From Schwartzia succinivorans DSM 10502 (GTDB lineage Bacteria; Bacillota; Negativicutes; Selenomonadales; Selenomonadaceae), in assembly GCF_900129225.1 (NCBI RefSeq), contig NZ_FQUG01000006.1, forward strand, positions 88,221 to 152,220: a DNA stretch of 64,000 bases, read 5' to 3'. The position numbers were made by a program, and so were the translations under genes. Below are positions 1-8,337 of the stretch, in pieces (the first letter of the stretch is position 1; each line of letters starts with the position of its first letter). The notes under the pieces are model-generated. The model searched no databases. It was given only the letters and a program-made list of their open reading frames with translations, and was not told the DNA's origin.

Positions 1-250
1 TCCACCTTGGATGGGGATTTTGCCACCTCCCTCATGGAGGGGGCTTTTAACTGCCTCCACCTTGGATGGGGATTTTGCTGCCTCTCTCATGGAGGTGGGC
101 TTTTAACTGCCTCCACCTTGGATAGGGATTTTGCTGCCTCCCTCATGGAGGGAGGTGGCACGCGTAGCGTGACGGAGGGAGTACTCTATGAGGTGTCAAC
201 ATGTCGGTGGTATGTTGTCTTGGCACGCTGAAAGCGTGACGGAGGGAATT
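1..250. repeat. 55-56 bp tandem repeat with REP-like palindrome
   Basis: Nearly three copies of a 55-56 bp unit begin at 1, 56 and 112. Each carries TCCACCTTGGATGGGGATTT, then a CTCATGGAGG core and GGCTTTTAACTGCC. The array probably continues to the left of the window. It ends in a palindrome (CACGCGTAGCGTG, then GACGGAGGGAG) of the family scattered through the window. A second palindrome (about 190-250) contains CAACATG and AAAGCGTGACGGAGGGA. Open frames here have no credible protein features. Confidence 0.85.
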
Positions 251-260
251 AATATGTATT

Positions 261-2672
261 TTATTTTTTCATAAGCTCCTTCGCCAGACGTACTGCGGCA
301 ACTCCGTCTGCGGCGTAGAAATCGGCGCCTGCTTCCTGAGCGTATTCAGGAGTAACGGCAGCACCGCCTACCATGACCTTTGCGGTGGAGCCTGCTTCAC
401 GGAGCTTCTTCACAACGTCGTCAATCTCAATCATGGTGGTTGTCATGAGGGCGCTGAGTCCGACGATATCTGCTTTTTTCTCAAGGGCTGCTTTTACAAT
501 TTCATCACTTGGAACGTCCTTGCCAAGGTCGATAAGCTCAAAGCCGCTGTTTCCTACGAGGGCGCCGACGATGTTTTTACCAAGGTCGTGAACGTCGCCC
601 TTCACCGTTGCGATGATGAAGGTGCCGAGCTTTTCGGTGGTTTTGCTTGGAGCAAGGCGCTGCAGCTCGTTGAAGGCTGTACGCATGGCCTCTGCGGAGA
701 GAAGAACCTCAGGCAGGAAGATACGTCCTGCGCCAAAGTCGTCGCCCATGTCGTTCATGGCATCCGTAAGTCCGTGCTCGGTGATGTCATTCGCAGGGAT
801 ACCCGCGTCCAGGGCCTTCTTTATGAGCTCAGGCATTGCTTCCTTTGAACCTTCGGTAACTGCTTCTTTTATTTCAGCAAGGATTCCCTCAGGTGAATCC
901 TTCGGAGCTGTTTCCTTCTTCGCGGCTTTTTCCGTACCGTTTGACATGAACTGCGTCTTGATTTCGCCCTTTGCCTGCATGGTCTTGCTGTAGAGGCGTC
1001 CGTTGGGGTCTTTCCCAAGCAGGGCGGAGCTTGCGAGAAGGGCAAGCTGCATGTCATCGTTGTAGGGGTTCATGATAGGCGCGTCAAGTCCGTGGGATAG
1101 GCACATTGCGAAAAATGTACTGTTGATAAGAGGTCTTGACGGCAGACCGTAGGATATGTTGCTGAGGCCCATTGTTGACGGGTAGCCGAATTCCTTACGG
1201 TAAAGGTCGAGGGTACGGAGTGTCTCTGAGCCTGCTTTGGCATCTGCCGCCGCAGTCATTACAAGGGCGTCGAGAAGAAAGTCGCCGTCATCAAGTCCCT
1301 GTTCCTTTGCAGCTTTGATGATTCCGCGCACAGCTTCGATACGCTTGTCTGCTGTTTCGGGAACGCCCTCTGCCGTGATAGGCAGGCAGAGGATTGCCGC
1401 GCCGTATTTTTTCGCAAGTGGCAGGAATTTTGCTATACGCTCAGGCTCCGCGCTGACGGAGTTGATGAGCGCACGACCCGGGTACAGGCGCAGACCTGCT
1501 TCCAATGCTTCCGCGTCGCTTGTGTCGATTGCCAGCGGGGTTGTTGTCATCTGGGCGATTTCCTTGATGGCGCGCTTCATTGCAGCCGCCTGGTCGATTC
1601 CCGCTACACCCATGTTTACGTCAAGAACCTTTGCTCCTGCCCGTGTCTGTTCAAGAGCGTCCTTTTTGACTGTGAGAAGTGAGCCTTCCTTGATTTCCGC
1701 GGCGAGCTTTTTGCGTCCCGTGGGGTTGATGCGTTCTCCGATAAGTACAGTCGGGAGGGAGGCGTCGATTTCAACTGTTTTGCTGCGGCTGGTGAGTCGG
1801 AGCATTTTTTTGACAGGTTTTCTTACTGCCTCGGTGCATTTTGCGGCAGCTTCGGCAACTGCACGGATATGCTCAGGTGTTGTACCGCAGCAGCCGCCGA
1901 GATATGTGGCGCCTGCTTCAATGAGCTTCGGGGTCCATCTTGCGAAGTCCTCAGGATTCATGGGGAAGATGGTTTTTCCGTTGACGAATTTCGGAAGGCC
2001 CGCGTTAGGCTGAACGCTGATGGGTTTATTTGTATTCTCAGCGAGAGTTTTTACAACAGGGAGAAGCTGCTCAGGGCCGAGGGAGCAGTTTACGCCGATA
2101 ATGTCCGCGCCAAGGGCGTCAAGTGTTATTGCCGCCGTCTGCGGGTCTGTGCCCGTGACTGTTCTGCCGTCCTCACTGTAGGAAAGCTGGCAGATGACAG
2201 GAAGGTTCGTGGCATCCTTTGCGGCGATGAGAGCCGCACGTGTCTCCTGTATATCAATGGAGGTTTCTATAAGAATATAATCCGCGCCGCCTTCGGCAAG
2301 GGCGGAAGCCTGCTCGTAGTAGTTTTTGTATGCTTCCTCGAAATCAAGGTCGCCAAGGGGCTCGATAAAACGTCCCGTCGGACCCATAGAACCGGCGATT
2401 TTGGCTTTGCCTTCCACGGCTTCCTTTGCAGCCTTTACCGCGGCAATATTGATTTCACGGACCTTGTCTGAGCAGCCGTAGTGCTCCAGCTTTATACGCG
2501 TTGCGCCGAAGGTGTTTGTCTCTACGATTGTAGAGCCTGCTTCAACGTACGCGCGGTGAACTGCCTTGATCATTTCAGGGCGTTCGAGGTTTACAAGCTC
2601 AGGGCACTCGCCGGGCTTGAGACCTGCTGCCTGCAGCATTGTACCTGTTGCGCCGTCAAATATATGTATCAT
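261..2672 (-). CDS. metH: Cobalamin-dependent methionine synthase, short form
   Basis: This 803-residue enzyme transfers a methyl group from methyltetrahydrofolate to homocysteine through a cobalamin cofactor in the cytoplasm. The order is a homocysteine S-methyltransferase barrel (residues 1-300; zinc cysteines in GVNCSLGP and GGCCGTTPEH), a pterin-binding barrel (about 330-570, beginning IGERINPTGRKK), a four-helix cobalamin cap and a B12-binding domain with KGDVHDLGKNIV, whose His ligates cobalt. The C-terminal reactivation domain of the E. coli enzyme (about 1,200 residues) is absent, and a separate reactivation protein is encoded just upstream. The start at 2672 is chosen because GAGGG lies 9 bases upstream and the product begins directly at MIHIFDGATGT. 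A longer frame reaches 2888, but its extra residues come from a repeat. No cobalamin riboswitch is recognisable upstream. Confidence 0.95.
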   Translation of the reverse strand: MIHIFDGATGTMLQAAGLKPGECPELVNLERPEMIKAVHRAYVEAGSTIVETNTFGATRIKLEHYGCSDKVREINIAAVKAAKEAVEGKAKIAGSMGPTGRFIEPLGDLDFEEAYKNYYEQASALAEGGADYILIETSIDIQETRAALIAAKDATNLPVICQLSYSEDGRTVTGTDPQTAAITLDALGADIIGVNCSLGPEQLLPVVKTLAENTNKPISVQPNAGLPKFVNGKTIFPMNPEDFARWTPKLIEAGATYLGGCCGTTPEHIRAVAEAAAKCTEAVRKPVKKMLRLTSRSKTVEIDASLPTVLIGERINPTGRKKLAAEIKEGSLLTVKKDALEQTRAGAKVLDVNMGVAGIDQAAAMKRAIKEIAQMTTTPLAIDTSDAEALEAGLRLYPGRALINSVSAEPERIAKFLPLAKKYGAAILCLPITAEGVPETADKRIEAVRGIIKAAKEQGLDDGDFLLDALVMTAAADAKAGSETLRTLDLYRKEFGYPSTMGLSNISYGLPSRPLINSTFFAMCLSHGLDAPIMNPYNDDMQLALLASSALLGKDPNGRLYSKTMQAKGEIKTQFMSNGTEKAAKKETAPKDSPEGILAEIKEAVTEGSKEAMPELIKKALDAGIPANDITEHGLTDAMNDMGDDFGAGRIFLPEVLLSAEAMRTAFNELQRLAPSKTTEKLGTFIIATVKGDVHDLGKNIVGALVGNSGFELIDLGKDVPSDEIVKAALEKKADIVGLSALMTTTMIEIDDVVKKLREAGSTAKVMVGGAAVTPEYAQEAGADFYAADGVAAVRLAKELMKK

Positions 2673-2689
2673 GGATATTTCCCTCATTT

Positions 2690-2890
2690 CTGTGAAACAA
2701 AATTGTACAGTATGTATTATTATAATGCCTTCAATCAAAGTTTGCCATAGGCAAACTTTCCTCTGCGGCATTTCAACGAGGCGGGAGATATGCTCACCGC
2801 CTGTTATTTGTCCTAGCCCCCACTTACGACGCGCAGCTAGTCCTTTAGGGCAGAAGTGGGGGACATCTTTTGCCGAGTTATATAACAAAA
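2690..2890 (-). repeat. Dispersed repeat with TTTGCC/GGCAAA palindrome, upstream of metH
   Basis: The 324 bases between metH and its reactivation gene hold no gene. They contain a perfect 23-base palindrome at 2737-2759 (AAAGTTTGCC-ATA-GGCAAACTTT), a TTATAATGCC motif, and a block ending CACCGCCTGTTATTTGT. Read on the opposite strand the block matches 4960-5130 upstream of parA, including AACAGGCGG-GAGCATATC and TTATAATGCCTTGAATCA. A CCCCCACTT / AAGTGGGGG inverted pair at about 2817-2863 could fold as a hairpin. Confidence 0.7.
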
Positions 2891-2976
2891 AGTGTATATA
2901 TGTATATCGGAGCCTGACGAAAATTTATTTCGATTTTTGCGGTGTATTTTGTAGATAAAGGAGTCAAAAAAATAAG

Positions 2977-3000
2977 CTAATGTTTCACGTGAAACATTAG
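2977..3000. promoter_or_regulatory. parS: parS centromere site 1
   Basis: The 16-base sequence TGTTTCACGTGAAACA at 2981-2996 is identical to the Bacillus-type parS site bound by ParB/Spo0J. It lies inside a perfect 24-base palindrome that begins CTAATG. It covers the stop codon of the reactivation gene. ParB is encoded 3 kb away, so ParB would be expected to load here. Confidence 0.95.
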
Positions 3001-3683
3001 CTGTTGTCTGCGATGAGAATCTTTCGACGAAATACACATTCCTTTTTGCCACAGGATGCGCAGCCTTGCATGTCCTGAGGGATTCTTTCTCCGTCAGGAT
3101 ATAAACCTATGACGGCGGTAATTGATTTTACCGGTGAAAGCATGTTTAGCTCTGTTATGCTTATCCCTATATCCTGACCGTGGCAGAGGGGAAGAAGCTT
3201 TGCCTGTTCCTCCAATGGCCAGTCACCATATCCCGGAGAATAACGCCAGTGCATTTTATAGCCCTTTGCTGCGGCTTTTGGGGTAAGCATACGCTCAAGT
3301 GCATCTGCGGTCTGTTCCACGGCGGTAGTCGCTGCGGCATCCAGCAGAAGACCGTGGGTATATTCGCCCTTTTGAAAATAACTGTTGGCTGTATCTGTAA
3401 GGGCAGAGCCGATTGTTGCCGCGATGCAGATTATTTTTGTCGCACCACGAAGATGCGCCCCGGCTTTTTCACCTTTGATGTGAACGGTGGGATTTGATTT
3501 TATGATTTGGCTTTTGCAGTCGTAATCATAAAGCTCCCATGAGGTCTTGGGCTCTATGTAAAGGAGCGCCTCACTGCGGGCAGCCTCAAGCCGTTCCTCG
3601 CTGAAGGAGACTTTTTGGAGGCCTGCGTATCGGCGCATTTCGTTTATATTGATTTGTTCAAGCCTTGCGTTGTATATCGGCAC
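2997..3683 (-). CDS. Methionine synthase reactivation-domain protein
   Basis: The 228-residue product resembles the C-terminal S-adenosylmethionine-binding activation domain of MetH, encoded here as a free protein. Such proteins support reductive methylation of oxidised cob(II)alamin on methionine synthase. Recognisable parts are ATIGSALTD, a central helix with LLLDAAATTAVEQ, the RYSPGYGDWPL signature that contacts SAM, and a C-terminal CASCGKKECVFR cysteine cluster. metH follows downstream on the same strand. The GTG at 3683 is chosen because AGGAGG stands 7 bases upstream. An ATG at 3737 would add a peptide starting MFHVKH, which is only a translation of the parS site. The gene is bracketed at both ends by parS. 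Confidence 0.88.
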   Translation of the reverse strand: MPIYNARLEQININEMRRYAGLQKVSFSEERLEAARSEALLYIEPKTSWELYDYDCKSQIIKSNPTVHIKGEKAGAHLRGATKIICIAATIGSALTDTANSYFQKGEYTHGLLLDAAATTAVEQTADALERMLTPKAAAKGYKMHWRYSPGYGDWPLEEQAKLLPLCHGQDIGISITELNMLSPVKSITAVIGLYPDGERIPQDMQGCASCGKKECVFRRKILIADNS

Positions 3684-3717
3684 GCCAAAGCCTCCTTTTT
3701 GAAATGAGGTGGGGAAT

Positions 3718-3739
3718 AAATGTTTCACGTGAAACATTT
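3718..3739. promoter_or_regulatory. parS: parS centromere site 2
   Basis: A second perfect TGTTTCACGTGAAACA (3721-3736) sits within a 22-base palindrome beginning AAATG. It lies 740 bases from the first site and just upstream of the reactivation gene's ribosome binding site. With parAB 1.6 kb away, the pair forms a small centromere. Confidence 0.95.
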
Positions 3740-3852
3740 TGAAAGACTTTGTGATGAGGATATTGTACCATATTTTTGAGGGTTTATTTATTTTAAATGT
3801 TTTTGTGCTGAAGATATTTTCGTAAATAATTACATTGTCTTAAACTGAAAAC

Positions 3853-4306
3853 TTTTTTCAGACGGGGCTTTGCCCCTTCTGGCTTCCTCACAATGGAGCC
3901 TTGCTCCCTTGACCCTTGCTTAACCGCTCCTTCGTCGCTCGAGGAACCCGCGGCGTTACACTCGTGGCAGGCTGCACACTCCGTCTCCCGCGTCTTTACT
4001 GTATTACTGAAGCTGATTAGTGGTAGCTTTTTACATAGAAGCATATCTGATATTATTCATCACTGCTCAACAGCTAGTCGCTAATTGGCCTGGGCACGAC
4101 AGTAGATTCGCAGGCGACGTGCATAAGAGCCTCCCTCTTTGAGGTGTCAACATGCCAGTGGCATGTTGGCTTGGCGCGTAGCGCCGGAGGGAGAGAATAA
4201 AATCACGCCGCGGGAAAAGGAAAAAAGCGAAGCGTTGTAGGAGGGTGTCCAGCGGGAACGTAGTTCCTGCGGTAGGGAAGAGCGAAGGGGCGACGCCCCG
4301 TCGCAT
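3853..4306. repeat. Large dispersed element, copy 1 (both arms)
   Basis: The left arm (about 3853-4025) runs from TTCAGACGGGGCTTTGCCCC through CCCGCGGCGTTACACTCGTG and CTCCCGCGTCTTTACTG to GATTAGTGG. The right arm (about 4075-4306) runs from CTAATTGGC through ACGACAGTA, GCCGCGGGAAAAGG and GGGAACGTAGTTCCTGCGG to AGGGGCGACGCCCCGTCGCAT. The two arms are diverged inverted copies of one another (ACAGTAAA, CGCGGG, CGCCGCGGG and a GAAGGGGC/GCCCC hairpin in the same order). A REP-like palindrome with CAACATGCCAGTGGCATGTTG is inserted in the right arm at 4121-4193. No protein is supported. Confidence 0.85.
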
Positions 4307-4462
4307 ATAAACATTTAGCTATAATATATCCTAAAATCATCACGTCATATTTAGAGATATATCCGATTAGTTTAAATGCTATTCAAAAGCGGGATTAAAA
4401 ATTTTTATCCGATTGTCAAAATTTAGTTTCACATACTTTATACTCGTCCCAGCTATAAATTT

Positions 4463-4845
4463 CTCTCAGACGGGGCTTTGCCCCTTCTGACTTCCCCACA
4501 TGGGGGGAGACCCCCATGCCCCCCTTTAACCGCTCCTCACGTCGCTCGAGGAACCCGCGGCGTTACACCCGTGGCAGGCTGCACACTCCGTCTCCCGCGT
4601 CTTTACTGTATTACTTGAACCAATTAGTGATAGGCCTAGAACTCGGAAAAGGAATTTAGGTATATGTAAAGCTAATCACTAACTGGCTCTACTACGACAG
4701 TAAATTCGCGGGTTGACGTGCAATTCGCTTTAAAATAAAATCACGCCGCGGGAAAAGGAAAAAAGCGAAGCGTTAAAAAGGAGGGGTCCAGCGGGAACGT
4801 AGTTCCTGCGGTGGGGAAGAGCGAAGGGGCGACGCCCCTTCGCAT
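4463..4845. repeat. Large dispersed element, copy 2 (both arms)
   Basis: Same structure as the copy just upstream: left arm about 4463-4635, AT-rich centre, right arm about 4672-4845. The right arm lacks the inserted palindrome and instead has an AATTCGCTTTAAAATAAAATC stretch, so it may show the uninterrupted form. Bases 4311-4462 between the copies are AT-rich with no recognisable feature. Confidence 0.85.
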
Positions 4846-4889
4846 GGAGTGTATAGCTATAAAGAAGTCTAAAATTTACATAGAGAAAA

Positions 4890-5247
4890 ATCAAACAAAG
4901 TTTGATGAAACGCTTAAAAGGTATATTTTGCCGTTGGCAAAATCTGAACTATGGCTTATAACTCGGCAAAGATGTTCTCCACTTATATAGGTGCTGCCTG
5001 TGGTAAATAACAGGCGGCGAGCATATCTTCTGCCTTGTTGAAACGCTGACAGAGGAAGTTTTGCCTGCGGCAAAACTGGAATGAATGCGTTATAATGCCT
5101 TGAATCAGAGTTTGTCGCAGACAAACTCACCTAAACTGCATTTCAACGCGATTATTGTAGTTTCATTATGGAAAAACTACAATAAAGGCGTTATATCAAA
5201 CAAAGTTTGATGAAACGCTCAAAAGGTATATTTTGCCGTTGGCAAAA
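4890..5247. repeat. Palindrome array upstream of parA
   Basis: Six palindromes related to GTTTGCC/GGCAAAC occur at 4890-4906, 4926-4942, 5057-5077 (AGTTTTGCC-TGC-GGCAAAACT), 5108-5128 (GAGTTTGTC-GCA-GACAAACTC), 5195-5211 and 5231-5247. Bases 4890-4955 and 5195-5262 are almost identical direct copies. A further stem (GTAGTTTC...GAAAAACTAC) lies at about 5156-5180. GCGTTATAATG motifs recur between palindromes. Spacing is irregular (19 to over 100 bases), so this is not a CRISPR array. It could be operators, a repeat-derived promoter region or a segregation-related site. Confidence 0.75.
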
Positions 5248-5268
5248 TCTGAACTATGGCGTTATAAT
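5239..5268 (+). promoter_or_regulatory. Sigma-70-type promoter of the parAB operon
   Basis: TTGGCA (5239-5244), an 18-base spacer and TATAAT (5263-5268) form a good vegetative promoter. The -35 box is the right half of the last GCC/GGC palindrome, so a protein binding the palindrome would compete with RNA polymerase. The same arrangement recurs at 44218-44247. Confidence 0.6.
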
Positions 5269-5315
5269 AAGAAATATGTAATCTGTATGATAACTCGTAC
5301 AGGGGAGATAAGGCG

Positions 5316-6083
5316 GTGAACTTTTTGGCAAAGATAATCGCGATTGCCAATCAAAAAGGCGGCGTCGGAAAGACCACAACGGCGGTCAATCTTTCCGCGT
5401 GCCTTGGAAAGCTCGGCAAGCGTGTACTGCTTGTTGACTTTGACCCGCAGGGAAATGCGACCACAGGCTGCGGGCTGGACAAAACATCATTGGAGAAAAG
5501 CGTATATCAGGTCATCATGAGAGAATTGACACTGAAGGATGTTGTGCAGCATACGGAATATCAGATTGATGTTCTGCCTGCAAGCATTGATCTTGCAGGA
5601 GCAGAGGTGGAGTTGGCCACATCTGAGGAACGAGAAACCCGCCTTAAGGATGCCCTGGATACTGCAAGGGGAGATTATGATTATATTATCATCGACTGTC
5701 CCCCTTCATTGGGGCTTTTAAGTCTTAATTCTCTTGCTGCCGCCGATGGAATCCTCGTGCCGATTCAGTGCGAGTTCTATGCTTTGGAGGGACTCTCCCA
5801 GATTGTCGACACCATTGACCTGGTGCATGAGGAAATAAATCCTGACCTTCAGATTGCCGGGGTGCTTCTTACCATGTTTGACCCGCGCACGAATCTTTCC
5901 GCGCAGGTGGTTGAAGAGGTAAAGAAGTTCTTCGAGGATAAGGTGTTTGATACGATTATTCCGAGAACAGTCCGTCTAAGCGAGGCGCCTTCATACGGTA
6001 TGCCCGTTATCGCGTACGATTCTTCGGCGAAGGGCGCGAAGGTATATATGGAACTTGCGGAGGAGGTACTCAGACGTGGCTAA
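5316..6083 (+). CDS. parA: Chromosome partitioning ATPase ParA (Soj)
   Basis: This 255-residue P-loop ATPase dimerises on nucleoid DNA when bound to ATP and is driven off by ParB bound at parS, which moves or orients the origin region. The deviant Walker A box is KGGVGKTT (residues 14-21); LLVDFDPQGN (about 39-48) and YIIIDCPPSLG (about 120-130) complete the site. The length is normal for the family. The GTG at 5316 has GGGGAG 9 bases upstream. A TTG at 5325 would give the family-typical start MAKIIAIANQKGG and is equally possible. parB overlaps the stop codon. Confidence 0.96.
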   Translation: MNFLAKIIAIANQKGGVGKTTTAVNLSACLGKLGKRVLLVDFDPQGNATTGCGLDKTSLEKSVYQVIMRELTLKDVVQHTEYQIDVLPASIDLAGAEVELATSEERETRLKDALDTARGDYDYIIIDCPPSLGLLSLNSLAAADGILVPIQCEFYALEGLSQIVDTIDLVHEEINPDLQIAGVLLTMFDPRTNLSAQVVEEVKKFFEDKVFDTIIPRTVRLSEAPSYGMPVIAYDSSAKGAKVYMELAEEVLRRG

Positions 6084-7056
6084 GAAAAGCGGACTCGGGA
6101 AGGGCCTGGGCGCGCTGGGTCTCAAAAAAGATGCAAAAAAGGAAATAAAGCAGCCGGCTGCTCCTGCGCCTGTTGAGCTGAAGGAAGGGGAGGTCGTAAG
6201 GGAGCTTGCCCTGAAGGATATACGCCCCAACGAAAAGCAGCCGAGAAAAACCTTTGATGAGGATTCCTTGGACGAGCTTAAGGATTCAATCCGTCAGTAC
6301 GGTGTCCTGCAGCCGATACTTGTAAAGAAGTCAGATAAGGGCTATGAGCTTATTGCCGGTGAGCGCCGTTACCGTGCTGCGAAGCTGGCAGGGCTGAAAA
6401 CTATTCCTGCCATAGAGCGTAAATTCACCCGTCAGGAGCTTACAGAGGTTGCCCTCATTGAGAATCTGCAGCGTGAGGACCTTAACGCTATCGAAGAAGC
6501 GCAGGCATACGCTCATTTAATGAAGGAATTTTCAATGACGCAGGAGCAGCTGTCCGGCAAGATAGGCCGCAGCCGTTCCCATATCGCAAACTTCCTTCGT
6601 CTTCTGAAGCTTCCTGAAAGAGTTCAGGAGAGTCTTGTCCAGGAGGTCATCTCCATGGGACAGGCAAAGCCGCTGCTTTCGCTGGAGGATAATGAGCTGC
6701 AGCAGAAGGCGGCAAATTATATCATCGACCATGAGCTTTCGGCTCGTGAGGCGGAGTCTCTCGTCGCAAAGCTGAAGAAGGATCCGTCTCTTCTTGATGA
6801 AAAGGGGAAGACACAGAAGCAGAAGCCCCAGAGCACGGCGGATGTTTTCATGGCTGACGCGGAGGAACAGCTTCGTGTGTTCTTCGGCACAAAGGTAAAG
6901 ATCATGCCGGGGAAAAAGCGCAGCAAAATCGAAATAGAATTTTATTCGCCTGAGGATCTCAGCCGTATAGTAGAAACGATACATGAGTTCCACGGAAATG
7001 ATGTTGCAAGAAAAACGGAGCTTCTTCGTCAGGCTTCGAGAAAATTTATAACCTGA
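6076..7056 (+). CDS. parB: Chromosome partitioning protein ParB (Spo0J)
   Basis: The 326-residue protein is a CTP-dependent DNA clamp that loads at parS and partners with ParA. It shows a basic N-terminal ParA-contact segment (KKSGLGKGLGAL), the CTP-binding GERRYRAAK motif (about residues 95-103) with ENLQRED after it, a helix-turn-helix (SGKIGRSRSHIANFLRLL) that reads parS, and a C-terminal dimerisation domain. The GTG start at 6076 overlaps the end of parA as GTGGCTAA and follows GGAGGA. Its two likely target sites lie at 2981 and 3721. Confidence 0.96.
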   Translation: MAKKSGLGKGLGALGLKKDAKKEIKQPAAPAPVELKEGEVVRELALKDIRPNEKQPRKTFDEDSLDELKDSIRQYGVLQPILVKKSDKGYELIAGERRYRAAKLAGLKTIPAIERKFTRQELTEVALIENLQREDLNAIEEAQAYAHLMKEFSMTQEQLSGKIGRSRSHIANFLRLLKLPERVQESLVQEVISMGQAKPLLSLEDNELQQKAANYIIDHELSAREAESLVAKLKKDPSLLDEKGKTQKQKPQSTADVFMADAEEQLRVFFGTKVKIMPGKKRSKIEIEFYSPEDLSRIVETIHEFHGNDVARKTELLRQASRKFIT

Positions 7057-7078
7057 TTTTGGGAGGCAGTCTAGTCGG

Positions 7079-7579
7079 ATGAACGAACTTTTAAAATTGA
7101 TTTCGGATAACAGCAGTTATATTATTTTAGGGCTCAGCGGAGTATCGGTTCTTCTGCTGATTGTAGTTATTTATCAGAGCATAAGCATTTCAGGCCTGAA
7201 AAAGCGCTATGACAAGATGATGACAGGCGAGGAGACAGGTACCAGCTTTGAAAAAATGATGCTCGACCACATAGAAGAGGTGCGCAGGGTTTCGGCAGCC
7301 AATGAAAAGCTCAATGAGAAGGCAAAGGACATGGACGCGCTTTTGAATCTGGCTATTACAAAGGTCGGTGTCATCAGGTTCCGTGCCTTTGAGGACATGG
7401 GAAGCGATTTGAGTTACGCGGTGGCGCTTTTGGATTCCAATGATGATGGCGTCATTCTCTCCAGTATTTTCGGACGTGAGGATTCCAGAAGCTATGTGAA
7501 ACCAATCGAACATGGAAAATCCAGCTACACCCTGACGAAGGAAGAGGAAGAAGCTATGAGGAAGGCACTTAATGGCTGA
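7079..7579 (+). CDS. DUF4446 family membrane-anchored protein
   Basis: A 166-residue protein with one N-terminal transmembrane segment (about residues 12-33, YIILGLSGVSVLLLIVVIY), then a coiled-coil stretch (about 37-90) and a conserved C-terminal part with VGVIRFRAFEDMGSDLSYAVALLD and DDGVILSSIFGR. These features match DUF4446, a family often found directly after parAB in Bacillota. Its function is unknown. It probably belongs to the parAB transcription unit (22-base gap, GGGAGG before the start) and overlaps the next gene by 8 bases. Confidence 0.88.
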   Translation: MNELLKLISDNSSYIILGLSGVSVLLLIVVIYQSISISGLKKRYDKMMTGEETGTSFEKMMLDHIEEVRRVSAANEKLNEKAKDMDALLNLAITKVGVIRFRAFEDMGSDLSYAVALLDSNDDGVILSSIFGREDSRSYVKPIEHGKSSYTLTKEEEEAMRKALNG

Positions 7580-8174
7580 TACGGGTGTGATATCAGAGGA
7601 ACAGAAAAGCCTTTGGGAACAGATGCTGAAAACGGCAGACGGCGACTATAGACGTCGCCGTCTTGTTCTATCTGTAATAGAGTTTTATCAAAGGCCAATG
7701 GAGGAGCTTTTGAGCGGATACGCGGAAAAGAGAATATCAATGCGCCGTCCCGAGCGAATCCATATCTCATCGGGCGTCAGGGTATACGGCACCTGCCGCA
7801 TGGAGCGGGGGAAAAATGACGTCTGCTCCATGACCTTCAGCCGGCATCTCTTTTTCGACGGAAATGTAGAGCGCCTCAGAAATGTCGTGTGCCACGAAAT
7901 GCTCCACGCGTGCCTTCCGTACAGGGAAGGACACGGGCAGAAATTTCATTTTTTCATGGAAAAGCTCAACGAAGCCTTCCATATAAATATAGCGGTTCAT
8001 TCCCCCGAAGACGCCATCAGACAGTCTGAGAGCCTGTATAAGTACAAGGTTGTCTGCAAAAGCTGCGGGAACACGTCCTATTATCTCAGGGCAGGAGCGC
8101 TGGTAAAGCACCCGGAACGCTTCCGCTGCGTGAAATGCAGGGAGAGCAGGTTCGAGGTAGAGCAGCTCAGATGA
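7572..8174 (+). CDS. SprT-like zinc metalloprotease
   Basis: A 200-residue protein with the SprT-family active site CHEMLHA (HExxH, about residues 108-112), a further His in REGHGQKFH, and a C-terminal zinc ribbon (CKSCG about 161; CVKC about 186). The SprT/Spartan family is linked to proteolysis of DNA-protein crosslinks in eukaryotes, but bacterial members are poorly defined. The start overlaps the DUF4446 stop (ATGGCTGA), which suggests translational coupling. Activity on DNA-bound proteins is an inference from the family and the parAB context. Confidence 0.82.
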   Translation: MADTGVISEEQKSLWEQMLKTADGDYRRRRLVLSVIEFYQRPMEELLSGYAEKRISMRRPERIHISSGVRVYGTCRMERGKNDVCSMTFSRHLFFDGNVERLRNVVCHEMLHACLPYREGHGQKFHFFMEKLNEAFHINIAVHSPEDAIRQSESLYKYKVVCKSCGNTSYYLRAGALVKHPERFRCVKCRESRFEVEQLR

Positions 8175-8200
8175 AATATTGAGAAATTTTTAAAAAGGCC

Positions 8201-8229
8201 TTGACATAATATTAATTCGAGCCTATAAT
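8201..8229 (+). promoter_or_regulatory. Consensus promoter of tRNA-Gln
   Basis: TTGACA (8201-8206), exactly 17 bases, then TATAAT (8224-8229). Both hexamers match the sigma-70 consensus, as expected for a strongly expressed tRNA gene 24 bases downstream. Confidence 0.9.
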
Positions 8230-8252
8230 GTATTCTGTTAACAGCGAAATAT

Positions 8253-8328
8253 TGGGGTATCGCCAAGTTGGTAAGGCAGTGGATTCTGAATCCACCATGC
8301 GTTGGTTCGAGTCCAGCTACCCCAGCCA
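8253..8328 (+). tRNA. tRNA-Gln (anticodon CTG)
   Basis: The 76-base gene folds as a cloverleaf: acceptor TGGGGTA/TACCCCA, anticodon stem GTGGA/TCCAC with loop TTCTGAA (anticodon CTG, reads CAG), T-arm with GTTCGAGTC, discriminator G and encoded CCA. The unusual U1-A72 acceptor pair is typical of bacterial tRNA-Gln. Confidence 0.96.
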
Positions 8329-8337
8329 TGAAAATTC

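Noticed and set aside
2673-2996. Cobalamin or SAM riboswitch before metH
   Set aside because: No conserved B12-box or SAM-I core is visible; the region matches a dispersed repeat.
4890-5268. Possible CRISPR-like or iteron array
   Set aside because: Palindromes differ in sequence and spacing, and no replication initiator gene of plasmid type is present.
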